This document shows, in pieces, positions 24,228 through 35,945 of a stretch of DNA of 64,000 nucleotides. The notes below the pieces were generated by a model. It did not search any database. It was not told where the DNA came from and saw only the letters and a list, made by a program, of their open reading frames with translations. The stretch comes from Nymphaea colorata (Eukaryota; Streptophyta; Magnoliopsida; Nymphaeales; Nymphaeaceae). Within the stretch, counting starts at the first letter, position 1, and each line of letters starts with the position of its first letter. Both the position numbers and the translations under genes were made by a program. The stretch covers positions 17,342,354-17,406,353 of the forward strand of contig NC_045139.1 in NCBI RefSeq assembly GCF_008831285.2, read 5' to 3'.

Positions 24228-27200
24228 ATGGCCACCCTGCTACAACATACGGTTTCTATCCCGCGACCACACCATCCAAGAGGCCCACCACCTTCCTCTT
24301 CCACTTCTTCGTCCTCTTTCTCCTTGTTATCCACCCCTTTACGGCACGACGCCGCTGGTATCAGGCGGGCACGCTCTTACGCAACGCTGGGCCCAGCAGC
24401 TATCGTGTGCATGGCGAAGCCCAGGAGGGTGAAGATGGTGGCCAAGCAGATCCAGCGTGAGCTTTCTCAGATGCTCCTTACTGATAAAGTTCTCCAGTAC
24501 GCCGTCCTCCCCGAATCCGCTCTCGGCGCCGACCGTTATCTCTCGTCTCTCACCACCATCAGCGATGTCGAGGTTTCCGGCGACCTTCAGGTAGCGCCGC
24601 AAACCACTCTCTCCATCCTCCCCTCTTCTTCCCCAGTAAAACCCCCTTTGCCAATCATGCTTTCAAATCAAATTTCGGCCGGCAGGTCGTGAAGGTGTAC
24701 GTTTCGGTTTTCGGCGATGAGAGGGGGAGGGAGGTGGCAATTGCGGGACTGAAATCTAAGGCAAAGTATGTGCGCAGCGAGCTCGGCAGGCGGATGAAGC
24801 TGCGCGTCACGCCCGAGATTCGGTTCATTGAGGACGAGTCCATGGAAAGAGGAAGCAGGGTAACGTTGATTCTACGTTGTTGATTACGAATTCCTTGTGT
24901 TCTATGTTGCACGTCTTCTTCTCGCTTTGCTGTTTCTGATTTTAGATTGTTCTTTATACCACCTTTTTCACTGGTTCACACTGATTTTGGATTTATCTTG
25001 CATTTTCTTGCTCTGTTCCGGGTGAATAAGACACTTATATTTGCTTTAGGAGGGCCATGCAAAATGGTCCTTATCGTTCTCTTTGAGATTCGTTCAATTG
25101 ATTCAAGACACACTTTTGGATGTCTCGTGGCTTATTTGGATTTTCTCGCGACTTCGGTAGTATACGCTGCTAGTGCTGTCCTTGACTGTGCTGCCAATGG
25201 AGGCTTTTTCATGCGAATCACATACTGTTGCATCCAGAAACTTTAGCTGCAAATCCGTCAGTTTAAGCAGTAGCTTGAGATACTTGGAAGTCCGATAGGT
25301 TATATATGAATCAGATACCATCACATCCCTTCAATAAGCAATAACAGTTTTAGCCTTTATGTTCTGTCCATCTCAAAGATATAAATGTGATTACAATAAA
25401 TGAATGCTGTTGTCAGTGGTAAGACCACTTCTCGCCAACTTTTGTGTATACAAGTGCGTTGAACTCAGTGGTACCTTCATCCCTCTTGTACAAGTATAAT
25501 TTCATGAAGAGTGCTTGAGCGTGGTCTCCCAGTATTTAGGCGAAAGGTTTTTACTTGGTCCACCTTAAACGAGGCATTCACAAAAATTTGCTCCATTGGT
25601 AATCTCTTTTTATGCATTGGCAGAAAGTTTGCATTCGTCACATTCACATAATCTGCAATTTTATCGAAGTTTCCTTGCTATTGGATACGTACAAATGTAT
25701 GCATAGTTGAATGCTTTGTGCTGTGTACGTGTTAAGCTGCATTGAGTATGCAGTAGGAGGCAACCACCTTATAACATATGAGAAGGTAATTTCAAGGATA
25801 TCTCAGCTGCTAATATAGTGATGATGGTTACAATATTTAAGAGGCAGCCATGTTACTTATGATCGATGTAAAGAAGTGAGAAAATTAAATCACAGGCCCA
25901 AATAGAAAAAGAAAGTGTAAGAGGAGTAATAGGAACAGGTAAAAATGGCAAGGAAATTAAGAATCCATACTTGAGTATGGTCATTCAATTTTTCTGAGTT
26001 ATCACTAAATCGGTAAACCTTCTCAACTATCAGAAAATCCTCTTTGCAATCTTCAAGTTTATTTTATTTCTCAGCATGTCTGTCATGATCTCCATGTGAT
26101 TGTCCAACCTTTGCACATTTATCTGATCAAGGGGAATATACTCTGTTAGCTGAGATGCCAATCAGGTTTGGCAAGTTTGAGAAGGTAGTCATAAGGTTGA
26201 ACACTCCAAAAATAGGTTCATGTAATTTGTCTCGTGTGTCCAAACATACAACACTACAGCCCTTATTTGAGGTCCCTCTTGCTTGTACAGTGTTGAGTAA
26301 CGTCATTAGTCGGGCAACTACGAAAATTTTGGATACGTCTGGGGTCGTGGAATGTGTAATACCCCTTGTATATGCGGAAGTGGCTCAAGGATAGTCTTAT
26401 ATCTGAGGTTGTGTGGACTTATAATTTTATACATGCATCCTACACTACCAGTTGTTGCAGTTTCTGTTTCCTTTTTGGATGCAAATTGAAGCTGGTTATA
26501 TGGCTGGGGGTTCCACCACATCAAGCATTTGGATCGATTTTGGACCAAGTTCTTGAAAAATGGTCTTATTGGTACACAAGATAGTAGTCTCACTAGAGGA
26601 TACTAGCTAGAAGATAGTAGCAAGAATTGAGATCAAAGAGACCTCTGTAAGAATAATCCGATCAAACAGTGTCCTCTATGACTATGTTACGTGGGCACTT
26701 CTCTAAGCATGGAGTAAGTGTCAATGCCCAACACTCCTTAGTCCTTACACACTTTTTACTGTTTGTGCCTTTTCTCCATTTAGCAGAAAAGTTTCTCCCT
26801 TTTCCTATCAAATTCAGAAAAAAGAAAATGAGAAGGTTGTGATTAAGCTGCTGCTTCTTTTTGCCTCCTTGATGTTTAGCCAATAAATGCAAAAAAGAAG
26901 AGTAAACATACTGTCCTCTTTCTGCTAGTCTCATCTCATATTTAAGTACGTGTGTAGTTACATATACAAATTCGTATATATATGTATTCTTTGTTTTCTT
27001 TTAATGACTTCAATAAACGGTAACCAAGTAAAATGTGTGTGTGTGTGTGTATGTATATAAAGGATCCCTTGATTCAATTGGATGAATATCTGGTTAGGCA
27101 AGGACCTCTATGTCCCTCTCTCTCTCTCTCTCTGACCCTTGGTGTTCATTGTCGATGGACCTTGGCATTCATTGCTGATGACCCCTCACATTGTAATCAG

Positions 27201-27410
27201 AGAGCCATTCATGTCCCTCCAGACAACCAAATAATGAAAATCTACCAATGGTTTTGGTCAGTGATAAATCGCATCCTTGAGGCTCTGATAATCCCTGGCC
27301 ACAGTGTATTCCTTCACAACAGCCTCTTCTTTTAGCCATGCTGGCAGCTGCCATTGTCTGCTCATCAGGCTCGAATATGTCCCTTTGACTGACCGAACTC
27401 TGCCTTGCTC

Positions 27411-27445
<35 letters not shown>

Positions 27446-30234
27446 GTCCACCCACACGTGTAGCAAGAGCTACCATCACCTCTACTTTGTTGCCATCTCC
27501 ATCTCCATTGTAGTCTTCAAGGGCCGTTGTCTCTAACACCATAGTTGTCATCGCCAGTCAGTCAGATGTAGAGAGAAAGGAGGTTCCAAGACGGTGGTTG
27601 CAAAGCCCCATTTCCTGGTTGTGGAGATCCATGTCACTGCAGTGCCCATCTCCCTCATCATTGACTAATGTGCCCGCCTTCTCCATTGCCTTTGACCCAT
27701 GCTTGTGCCTGTGCCCTCCCTGGGTCTCCCTCGCCCATACCCCTTCCCATGAGTTGGATGTTAGGCGAATGTCACTGGCTTGACCTTAAACTACAAACCG
27801 TAGTTACAAATATTGTTAACGGGTTTCAAAAATTTAAATGACAATGTTTTTGTTGGGTGTTTCGGTGAAGCTGAAAAATTGAAAATCTTGGGAAAAATTC
27901 AGCAATTTTTTTTAGAAAACAAAAAACCTAAAAATTGGGAAAAGGTAAAATAAATGATAAACTAACAAAAAAACATAAATAAAAAATAACATGATAAAAC
28001 AGCAGAGAAATGCATAGGTGTAAGGAGGGTTAGTGGCAAGGGAACATTAGAGAAGGATAAGCACCGGCCCTGCCACCAGTTATGGTGATGAATCCAGGTG
28101 TGTCAGAGCGAGAGAGAGATCGGGCCAGAAAAGGGAAAGAAAAAAAAAGAAGAAGAAGAAGAGGAAGGTAGGGGTCAAGCTGCAACTTCTTGTCTCCTTG
28201 TTGTTTAGAGGTTTGACAATAAGTGGAAGAGAAAAGAGTGGACACACTCTTCCCTTTCTTTCAGTCTCAGCTGGTATTCAAGTGCATTATATAATTACAT
28301 ATGTATTTATTATTTTGTTCAGTGACCTCAATAAATGGTAACTGAGAAAAACATATATTATACATATCAATGTCCAATTATTTAGCCCTTTTTTCCCATA
28401 TCCAGCACTCAAATTAAGTGTCCAACATCAATACTTGTGTCACTGTCCATGCAGCGTATCCCAATGGGCTAATTTTACATTTTAATTTCTCAGTTAAATT
28501 ATTAATGCTATGGAATTTAAATATAGCGAATATGTATATTTATTGAGTTAAATTTCATCAGTTTCATATTTCATGTTTCATAATAATGTCACATGGTCAT
28601 TCAAACTTTCTTCTTATTCTCATGTAGAGGAGTCGGATTACATTGACATTATTGAATTTATACTAGTTCATTGTTAACTTTATGATGTTTGATATTCTAT
28701 CATCTGTAACAAAAAAATTTGTAAATTCTGTCGTATTTCACCTTTTTCTTTCATTAGGTACTTAAATACTGGCTTCATCAATCATGTTGGTTAATTGTTA
28801 TTTGCATATGATTTTAAAGTTAAGATGTTTCTGCTATTGTGTTTAAGTTTTCCATTCGATGAGTCGGAGATCGGAACGCTTGACCAGTTGGTCCAATTTG
28901 TGGTTTTTCTTGCACCAAGTCCCTGTTCACGCCAAATGGGAGGAATAATTGTTAATTGAGTTTTCCAGTAGTGAAAACCATTTATATGGCAGATTTTCTC
29001 CTTTTTCTGAATCGGGAAAAGGAGAGAGGAGGATGGAGAGTTATCAGTTGTTTTTGGGTACTCATCTAGAGGTCTAGCTTCCACAAGCTGCCATTATGCC
29101 ACATTTCCATGGGTTTGTACTGAAACTAGCATAGATCTGCCTTAATTGCAGCCGACCGTAAGCTTTATCTTGGTGGATGGATAGGTGGGTCATACTTGCT
29201 TACCATGAAGAGGAGAAGAAGGGGCCAACTAAGTTGGACAAGCTTCTGCATTTCCAAATTCCACCAACGCCAGAAAGCTGATGGAGATGTCTGTGGTAGA
29301 CTCTACCTTGTAGGGTGTCTCCTTTTGGATTATGACATCAACTAGTGTCTTCTGAGGGGGTCTAACATATAATTGGCAAGCTCCTAACTTGGATTCTGAT
29401 TGCCTAACAGACAAGGCACCAACTTTACTCAGTATTTCAACTGTAAAGGGCCTAAAGGCTATTAATTAAGTGTTAGCACAATTGGAAGACCTATTTAACT
29501 TCTAATATCACCAATCATCAAGACAAGCACATTAGAACCATGCTTAAACTGTACATGTTTACAAACCACACATGATTATCAATATTTACAATTTCAAATT
29601 GTTTGATTATTTGTAACAAGCAGAACACACATTACAATAATGAATATATAGAAAAGCCACATGAAGGATTCTTGAATTTTTATCATTTGACTTTGTTAAA
29701 GATGTCATGTTCTTAAATGGGGAACTATTTTAATCTAAAAAAGTTGTCTCGATCATTGACTTAGAAACTATGAGCCATGTGGTTGTAGAATAAACTATCC
29801 TCACTTATTTTTTGGATTGTTGATATTGCTTAAAAAGTCTTATCTGGTTGCTTAATATTCGTTGTCACATTGATTAACATAATCCATTTCAAGCCAAAAC
29901 AATGTCTCTTATCCAGCTAATCTTTTGTTGAAATGTCCCATTTAATACCTTTCCTACTTTGATCATTCTTTTTCTTGAAAAACTACTCTCATGCCTTCAA
30001 ATTAATTGAGTTCAGGATAGGAAACAGGCTTTGATGTCTCTTGCAGCTATGCTTACAAGTGCATATTTTTCTCCTCAGGTAATTGCAATCCTGGATAGGT
30101 TAAAGGAGGAAAGGGAAAAGAATATGCCGTCTGCAGAGGAGGATAATGCTGAGAGAGTAACTTCACAAGATGAACTGGATGACAAATATTGGGATGAAGA
30201 TGACACAGATGATGGAATTATATATGTGAAGTAG
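24228..30234 (+). CDS. RBF1: Chloroplast ribosome-binding factor A (RbfA/RBF1)
   Basis: Three exons, 24228-24590, 24686-24859 and 30079-30234, all phase 0, give 693 nt and 230 aa. RbfA is a KH-like RNA-binding factor needed for late maturation of the small ribosomal subunit (16S rRNA 5' end). The first ~60 residues are Ser/Pro/Arg-rich without acidic residues until late, as in a chloroplast transit peptide. The RbfA domain follows from about residue 65: PRRVKMVAKQIQRELSQML, then ISDVEVSGDLQ, VVKVYVSVFGDE (with the A-x-G turn in AIAGLKSKAKYVRSELG), LRVTPEIRFIEDESMERGSR and VIAILDRLKEER. The C-terminus is an acidic plant-type tail (DELDDKYWDEDDTDDG). Bacterial RbfA has about 130 aa, so the extras are the transit peptide and tail. 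Exon 2 to exon 3 joins seamlessly in family register, so no exon is missing from the 5.2-kb intron. Confidence 0.93.
24860..30078 (+). other. 5.2-kb second intron of RBF1
   Basis: GTAACG at the 5' end and CTCCTCAG at the 3' end bound this intron. It holds diverged direct repeats (listed separately), short CT and GA runs near 27114-27133 and 27413-27442, and no supported coding sequence. ORFs within it, such as 24947-25246 (+) and 27258-27551 (-), have no recognisable domains. Confidence 0.8.
26830..28352. repeat. Pair of diverged ~200-bp direct repeats inside the RBF1 intron
   Basis: 26830-27032 and 28161-28352 can be aligned along most of their length: both read from a GAGRAAGGT start through AAGCTGC, CTCCTTG-GTTTAG, GTCTCA-CTCATAT/GCTGGTATTCAAGT, TAGTTACATAT and end in TGACYTCAATAAAYGGTAAC. 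They are about 1.33 kb apart, in the same orientation, with indels. They may be the LTRs of an old non-autonomous retroelement or copies of one MITE; the ends are too decayed to decide. Confidence 0.55.
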
Positions 30235-31148
30235 CTGATGCACTTCTTTTAGCTGCTATCTTTGTTTATATATAACTGTGGGCCCCGAGTAAAGGTTATT
30301 ACTTATACCTGGCGAGACCTACATATAATTCTTTACTGCAAATGTCTAATTGTTTTATGATCTTTTCTCTTTGCTTGATAAGGGTGTGTTTTATGACTTT
30401 GTCTAGTTTCATCCTGATCCTTATAGCTGCAAGTTTTTTGCTTTTTAGCAGTGCATGGAAGCCCATTACTGCCACCGATGGGAATCATTACTTATCGTGT
30501 TGGTGAAGGAAAAGTTGTTCGATGACAAAAAACTTGATCCTGGACAAGCAATCTACCTTTGGCACGATCACCATGTAACTGGAGTAGCCTGATGAACTTA
30601 TTGTCGTCTAAGGGTGTCTGCAGATCCTTCTGTACTTTTTTCATTCTTTTTTCATCTGTCCTATGTATCAACAAAAACATGTATGCATGAAGGATTGCTG
30701 CATGTGTCGCCAGTGTTTGCTTCTTGCTAGAAATTTTTCCTTATGCTTGTTCAGAAAGTATTTCTTCTTGTGCTTGTAACCAGATTTTTTCTTACGGCTC
30801 GCCAGTAAGTTTTCCATGCTTTCATTTTATCCTAATTGGTTCCCACATTAAACCTGCAATGCATCTTTTATCACTTAACACAAGTTGAAATAAATAAGAT
30901 CTACAACCTTTAGTCGTCTTCCACATATTTCTGGATATTGAATTTGTAATGCAGATATAGATTGGGAGAAATCAAGGGGGAATTATCTCATCCTATTTGG
31001 CAAATTTCTCTTTTAATTTAACAGTTGAACATAATTTGTTTTTATGTATACTGCCAACAAAAATTTAGAAGTATAGACACATATAGCTTGTGGCATCTGA
31101 CCTTATAATAGCTAAAGTGATTAGAGGTGTTTAAGGGTCAGTTATGCT

Positions 31149-31196
31149 GTCGCATACATACATAAAAACATACATACATACATACATACATAAATA
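31149..31196. repeat. (CATA)n microsatellite
   Basis: Repeated CATA tetranucleotides, interrupted once by an A run. Confidence 0.9.
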
Positions 31197-33703
31197 ATGT
31201 AGAACATCTCTATGGAGAAAAAAATACAAATATTAATTTGTCAAAAATTTTGTCACACCGATGTGATCTGTAAATTGATTTTGTAAGAATTGAATCTTAG
31301 ATTACTTGATTGCATTGGACATATAAGTGTTATACAACACCATAGCAAACACGTCTATGGTTGCTTGAAAGATTGCAGGATTTGATAAATTTCAGTAAAG
31401 CATATTGAGTATTCACACGCCTCAGTAAGACGGAATCTTCAGAATGGTTGCTGCACCCAAACTGATGTGGGTGTGGCTCGTGGGCTGGGATGAGGCAACA
31501 AACAAACTTTTTTCCTTTTCGTTGAATCATTAGTAAAAAATCGTAGCTTGTTAAGTTTTAATTGATGCACAGTCACACATAAAATATGTTTATTTATATA
31601 AAATTTCATATACCTTTGAAAGTTCCCAGTGAACAGTTGATGGCAATAGTCTAGTATCAGGTAATCTGGTCAATTGAAGCGTTTTCGACATGTGTAACTC
31701 AAGTTTTTTTTATTATTGTTGTTGCTTGATATTGTCGTTTTCAAGCTCTCACAAGGAATAGGAGGATATTTAGGCTGACCAATGGGCATATTCCATTGTC
31801 CGATGGATTCTATGAACCGTGCTTGTATAATCGTAGGTCCAATGGCAGCATATGCAGATTGAAATTGATTAGAACTTGCTCCCACCGGCAGGCTAATCTC
31901 CATTGTTGAAATTTGCTGTCAGGTACTTTGTCATTTTATGGAAGGTTGTATAGGGTCTGAAACGAGGGCCACAGGATGCATTTTGTGTAATCTTTTATTA
32001 GATGACGAGTTTTTGCTATTCTTTTAAGCAGTAAGTTCTGTTGTTTATATGCGTGCTGTCATCATCGTCATGCCTCTCCATCTACATGGGGCTGCTGATA
32101 CAGACGACAATCTAACAAGCCTGGGTGGTATATGACAGACATTTCACTCAGCAGGTGTGTTGTATAGACACAGCACGATATGAAACTGTAAAAGGAGGCA
32201 TGAAAAGACTCGCTTCAACACTTCACGAGGCAGTCAAACATTTGTTGAGGCGCAACCAACATTTGCCTATTTCTCATCTTATGTTGCTTAAATCTGTCAT
32301 TGGTTGTACTAGATTCGTTGTGAATAAAGCACACATATGGCTAAGCATTTGCTTTAATATGGTAATGTCTTACTTCTCTCTGTATGCATATCAGGCAATT
32401 ACAACCTTGTCTGTTTATTCTACTTTTGCATAAATCTCACGTCATTCCCAGTGAATCTATGTCGCGTCTACTTCCCATCTCTGTCTGTGGGCAGCTTGTC
32501 TTTGGTGCTGCCATGGCTGACGCTGTAATGCTTTTGTCTGAATACGTTGGTGGATGTGGAAGAAACTGGAGCAGTACTTGCTTCTCTCCTTATATATATG
32601 TGTGTGGTCTATTCCTTGGATTCCAACTGTTTCATGTGCAGCACATTGTCTGCTTCTAGTCATACATCATCATGCCATTATATTTGTTGTTGCTACAGTA
32701 AAGATTTGAGAATAATTCTTTCGATTCCATCTCTCTCTATTGCGATACAATCTTTAGAAACTGTTCTGACCTTTGTGGAATGTGTTATTATTAGGGACCT
32801 GTGTATTGGCTCTTCTGTGACCTGCAATGATGTGAACTTATGCAGATCGTAATTATGAGAGACGAGCGCTAGACCTGTATATTGGTTCAACTCCATAGTG
32901 CAATGATGGGGATTTGTGCAAATTCTGGTGGAAAGGCCCAATGGACAATTTCCTTTTTCGTTCAAAAGGTCTGTTGACATGGTTAAGGGGTATCAAAGAC
33001 CAAGCAGGTTTTTCTAAAACCATCAGAATCTATCACCAGACTTTGAAAGGCTGATTGGATGTTCAGAAAAACGCGATCCGTTCACGGATTCGTGAGATTG
33101 CTTGTTTATATATATCTATCATTTACATAGTAAAACTCAAAATCTTGGACATTGACAGGCATAGGTCTCTCTCTTACGTAAACCTTTGTTCCTGCAAAGT
33201 CTGCTGTGATTTGTCCTTGACATTTATCCTTAGTTTTCAGATCTTGTTCTCCCGACCCCCAGTTATACTTCTCGCAAACAGCAAACCAAGCACCTTTTCC
33301 TTCACGAAAAACAATCCATCCCTTGGAGTAAACTATTGGAAAATAAATTGCTGCACACTACCGTATATATATTGCACATCACCATTCGCTATATAGGTTG
33401 CTTGGTGTGTTTCTTATTTTCCTAGAAGTTTGTTTCGTCTAAACGCCTGTGGAGGGAGCTTGGGCATCTTTCTGTATGATACAATGGACAGCCTCCGTCT
33501 TAAAATGAAGCTGAAATGGCTAAGGTCCAAGGAAAGCTGGGTTGCAGCTTTCTGGCACCATGTTGCCCCTAGGAACAAGTCACATTGAGCCACTTCTCGG
33601 TCTAGCTTGTAAAGAGCTAAGAAGCTCGACGTCGAACTCCCGACCTACTTTGGGCTGTTTGATTCACATGCAAAAGGAAACGGGAAACAAACTGTTTTCT
33701 GAA

Positions 33704-33831
33704 TTGGAGCAAGTTGGCGAGCAACCTGCGCTCGAACTCGGCTCATTCAACTCGATTTCTTCATCAGTTGGAGCAAGTTGGCGAGCAACCCGGCTCGAAC
33801 TCGGCTCATTCAACTCAATTTCTTGATCAGC
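33704..33831. repeat. 64-bp tandem duplication
   Basis: Two copies of a 64-bp sequence beginning TTGGAGCAAGTTGGCGAGCA start at 33704 and 33768. They differ at few positions. Confidence 0.85.
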
Positions 33832-35559
33832 ATGAGCTTAGCACATATGAAGAGCTCGTTTCCAGTCTTTTTCTTGTAAACACAAACTAGTTTACCATGT
33901 TTGCTCTAGGTTCATCAATCGCATTCAAATCTGGACCCGGGTACCTATTTGAACTTATGACGATCCAGGCCCATCCTCAAACGTATAGTCTTGCTCTTTT
34001 TGTGCGTGATCTTTTTTTTTTTCGTAAAGAAAAAAACTCAGTGACCTTGTAATTTAATATATTGAAAAAATATTTCAACGAATCAATTTTACTGACATAT
34101 TGAAGATTTATTCAGCTGTGTGTCCAATCAATTTCCCAAAAGGGTTTCTAAATCCCAATGCTTCCTGTCACGTGACCGCAGGGCAAAAAAGCTTCTAACT
34201 TCAACTTTCAAGTGATGTCACAAGTCGAGAACATTGCACTTATTTTCGAACATCTCGGAATCCTATTTTGGCGTAAATTCACAGATCTAGGGAAGAAAGT
34301 GAATGACCTGCGACACCTTGGAATGTCTCTTTTCTTGTGAGATCCTTACTTTCTAAAATGAACATGGATCTTATATTTTTAAAATCCATATATAACATGA
34401 GATTAATTTTGGTTGTTAACCTATTGTGATATTTTTCTACAATTTTTTTTTCTTACAGGTTCATCTGATTGTTTTTTATATTTTTCCACAAAGACTATTT
34501 ATGTTAATGTGTTTTAGACGCATAAAGTTATAAAAGTTAACATAAATTAGACATAGAAAACGAGGTTAGAGAACACGTTGTTGAACCTTTATAAAATGGT
34601 ATTTACAAAGTTTAGAAAAAAAATTATATCAATTTCTAACATAAAATTTTGGTCGCAAAGATTGCGATTTTACACGGCAAATTTTACAGAAAAAATAAAA
34701 CAAAAAAATTTGTGAAAATTTGATAAAAAGAATATGGTGGACACCGTGGAACTAGCTTTGGCACGATTTGCCAAAAAGCAAAAGAGACAGCAGTTCGATG
34801 AGATTACTATTTTCAATAAAAAGAAATATAAAATTAAATTTTATTTATTTGTTCGAAGCTTCGGCGATTCACGAGATGGATGGAGAAGAATATATGGGCG
34901 AAGACGTTGTGCCCCATTATCCCGACAGATGCAAAATCTCGACACTGCCCTTCGGGTATTACCGTAATGACAATTAGGACCTCTCGTTTCTTTTGTTGTC
35001 AATAAAATAAAGAAACTGTTCCTTCGTTTTCTGTTCAGTTTCATTTCGGCTCTTTTTGCGTGGGAAAAAAAGGACAAGTCTGTTCGTTAAACGTAAAAAC
35101 ATTTCAATTAAATTTCGCTGTCATGCATTTGCTCTTTGTATATGTTAGTCAAAACCTTATAAACAGCATGATCTTATTACAAGTTTTATAGTGAAAGCCA
35201 TTTTCTCTAATTAAATACTTAAAAAAAGTAAGTCGTTATTAAGTTATATTTGATTGTATAAAATAACTTTTGTATTGAAAGTATGTTATTTATCTTTACA
35301 AACATAGCAACTATACGGCCACTTAACATTTTCAACCAAACAATTGTGGCTTACAAAATAGATTTGCCCCACGATCTGCCGTCTCCAACTATATATACAA
35401 AAGTAGTTGTTATTATAATTGACATTCATGAGTCTCGAGAAAGTTGCCGGGTTTGCTAACGACAATTGCGATACGACAAACTCAAAAGTCCAAGATAATC
35501 TCATATACATGGAGGTGAACATCAGTGGAGTGAGTTTGATAAATAGAGGCAAACACGAG

Positions 35560-35760
35560 TCTAGTCGAACCTCATTTCAGTTAGTTTCAATTTGGCTTAA
35601 CTAATGAATCCTCGAGCTCGATTCGAGTCTCGAAAAATAGCTCTCGAGTGAGTGACTCGAATGAGGCTTTACTAACCCATAAACTCGTTTGAATATATCG
35701 ACTTAATTAAGGCTCGAGTTCGACTCGATAGTTATGTGTTGAATTGGAACTCAACTCTAT
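35560..35760 (-). mobile_element. Truncated, inverted copy of the CGAGCTCG-rich hAT-type MITE
   Basis: Read on the minus strand, 35680-35757 aligns with the MITEs at 59072-59519 and 62634-63077. Shared features are GAGTT-rich sequence, CAACACATAA, CTTAAT-AAGTCGATATATTCAAACGAGTTT, and flanking CTCGAG-type palindromes. The terminal TAGGGKTGAACA motif is not visible, so this copy is incomplete. Confidence 0.5.
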
Positions 35761-35830
35761 CTATTATTTAAAGGAGTCTTACCTCATTTATCTAAAACCA
35801 CGTTCAATGTACAAAAAGTATTTAGAATCG

Positions 35831-35945
35831 GAACGACGGGTCAAATCTGGATCAAATTCGGACCGACTTCATTTCGTACCCGATCCGAACCACGGGTCAA
35901 ATCTGGATCAAATTCGGACCTACTTCATTTCGTACCCGATCCGAT
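35831..35945. repeat. 56-bp tandem duplication
   Basis: ACGGGTCAAATCTGGATCAA starts at 35836 and again at 35892. The two copies run through CATTTCGTACCCGATCCGA with about three differences. Confidence 0.85.
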
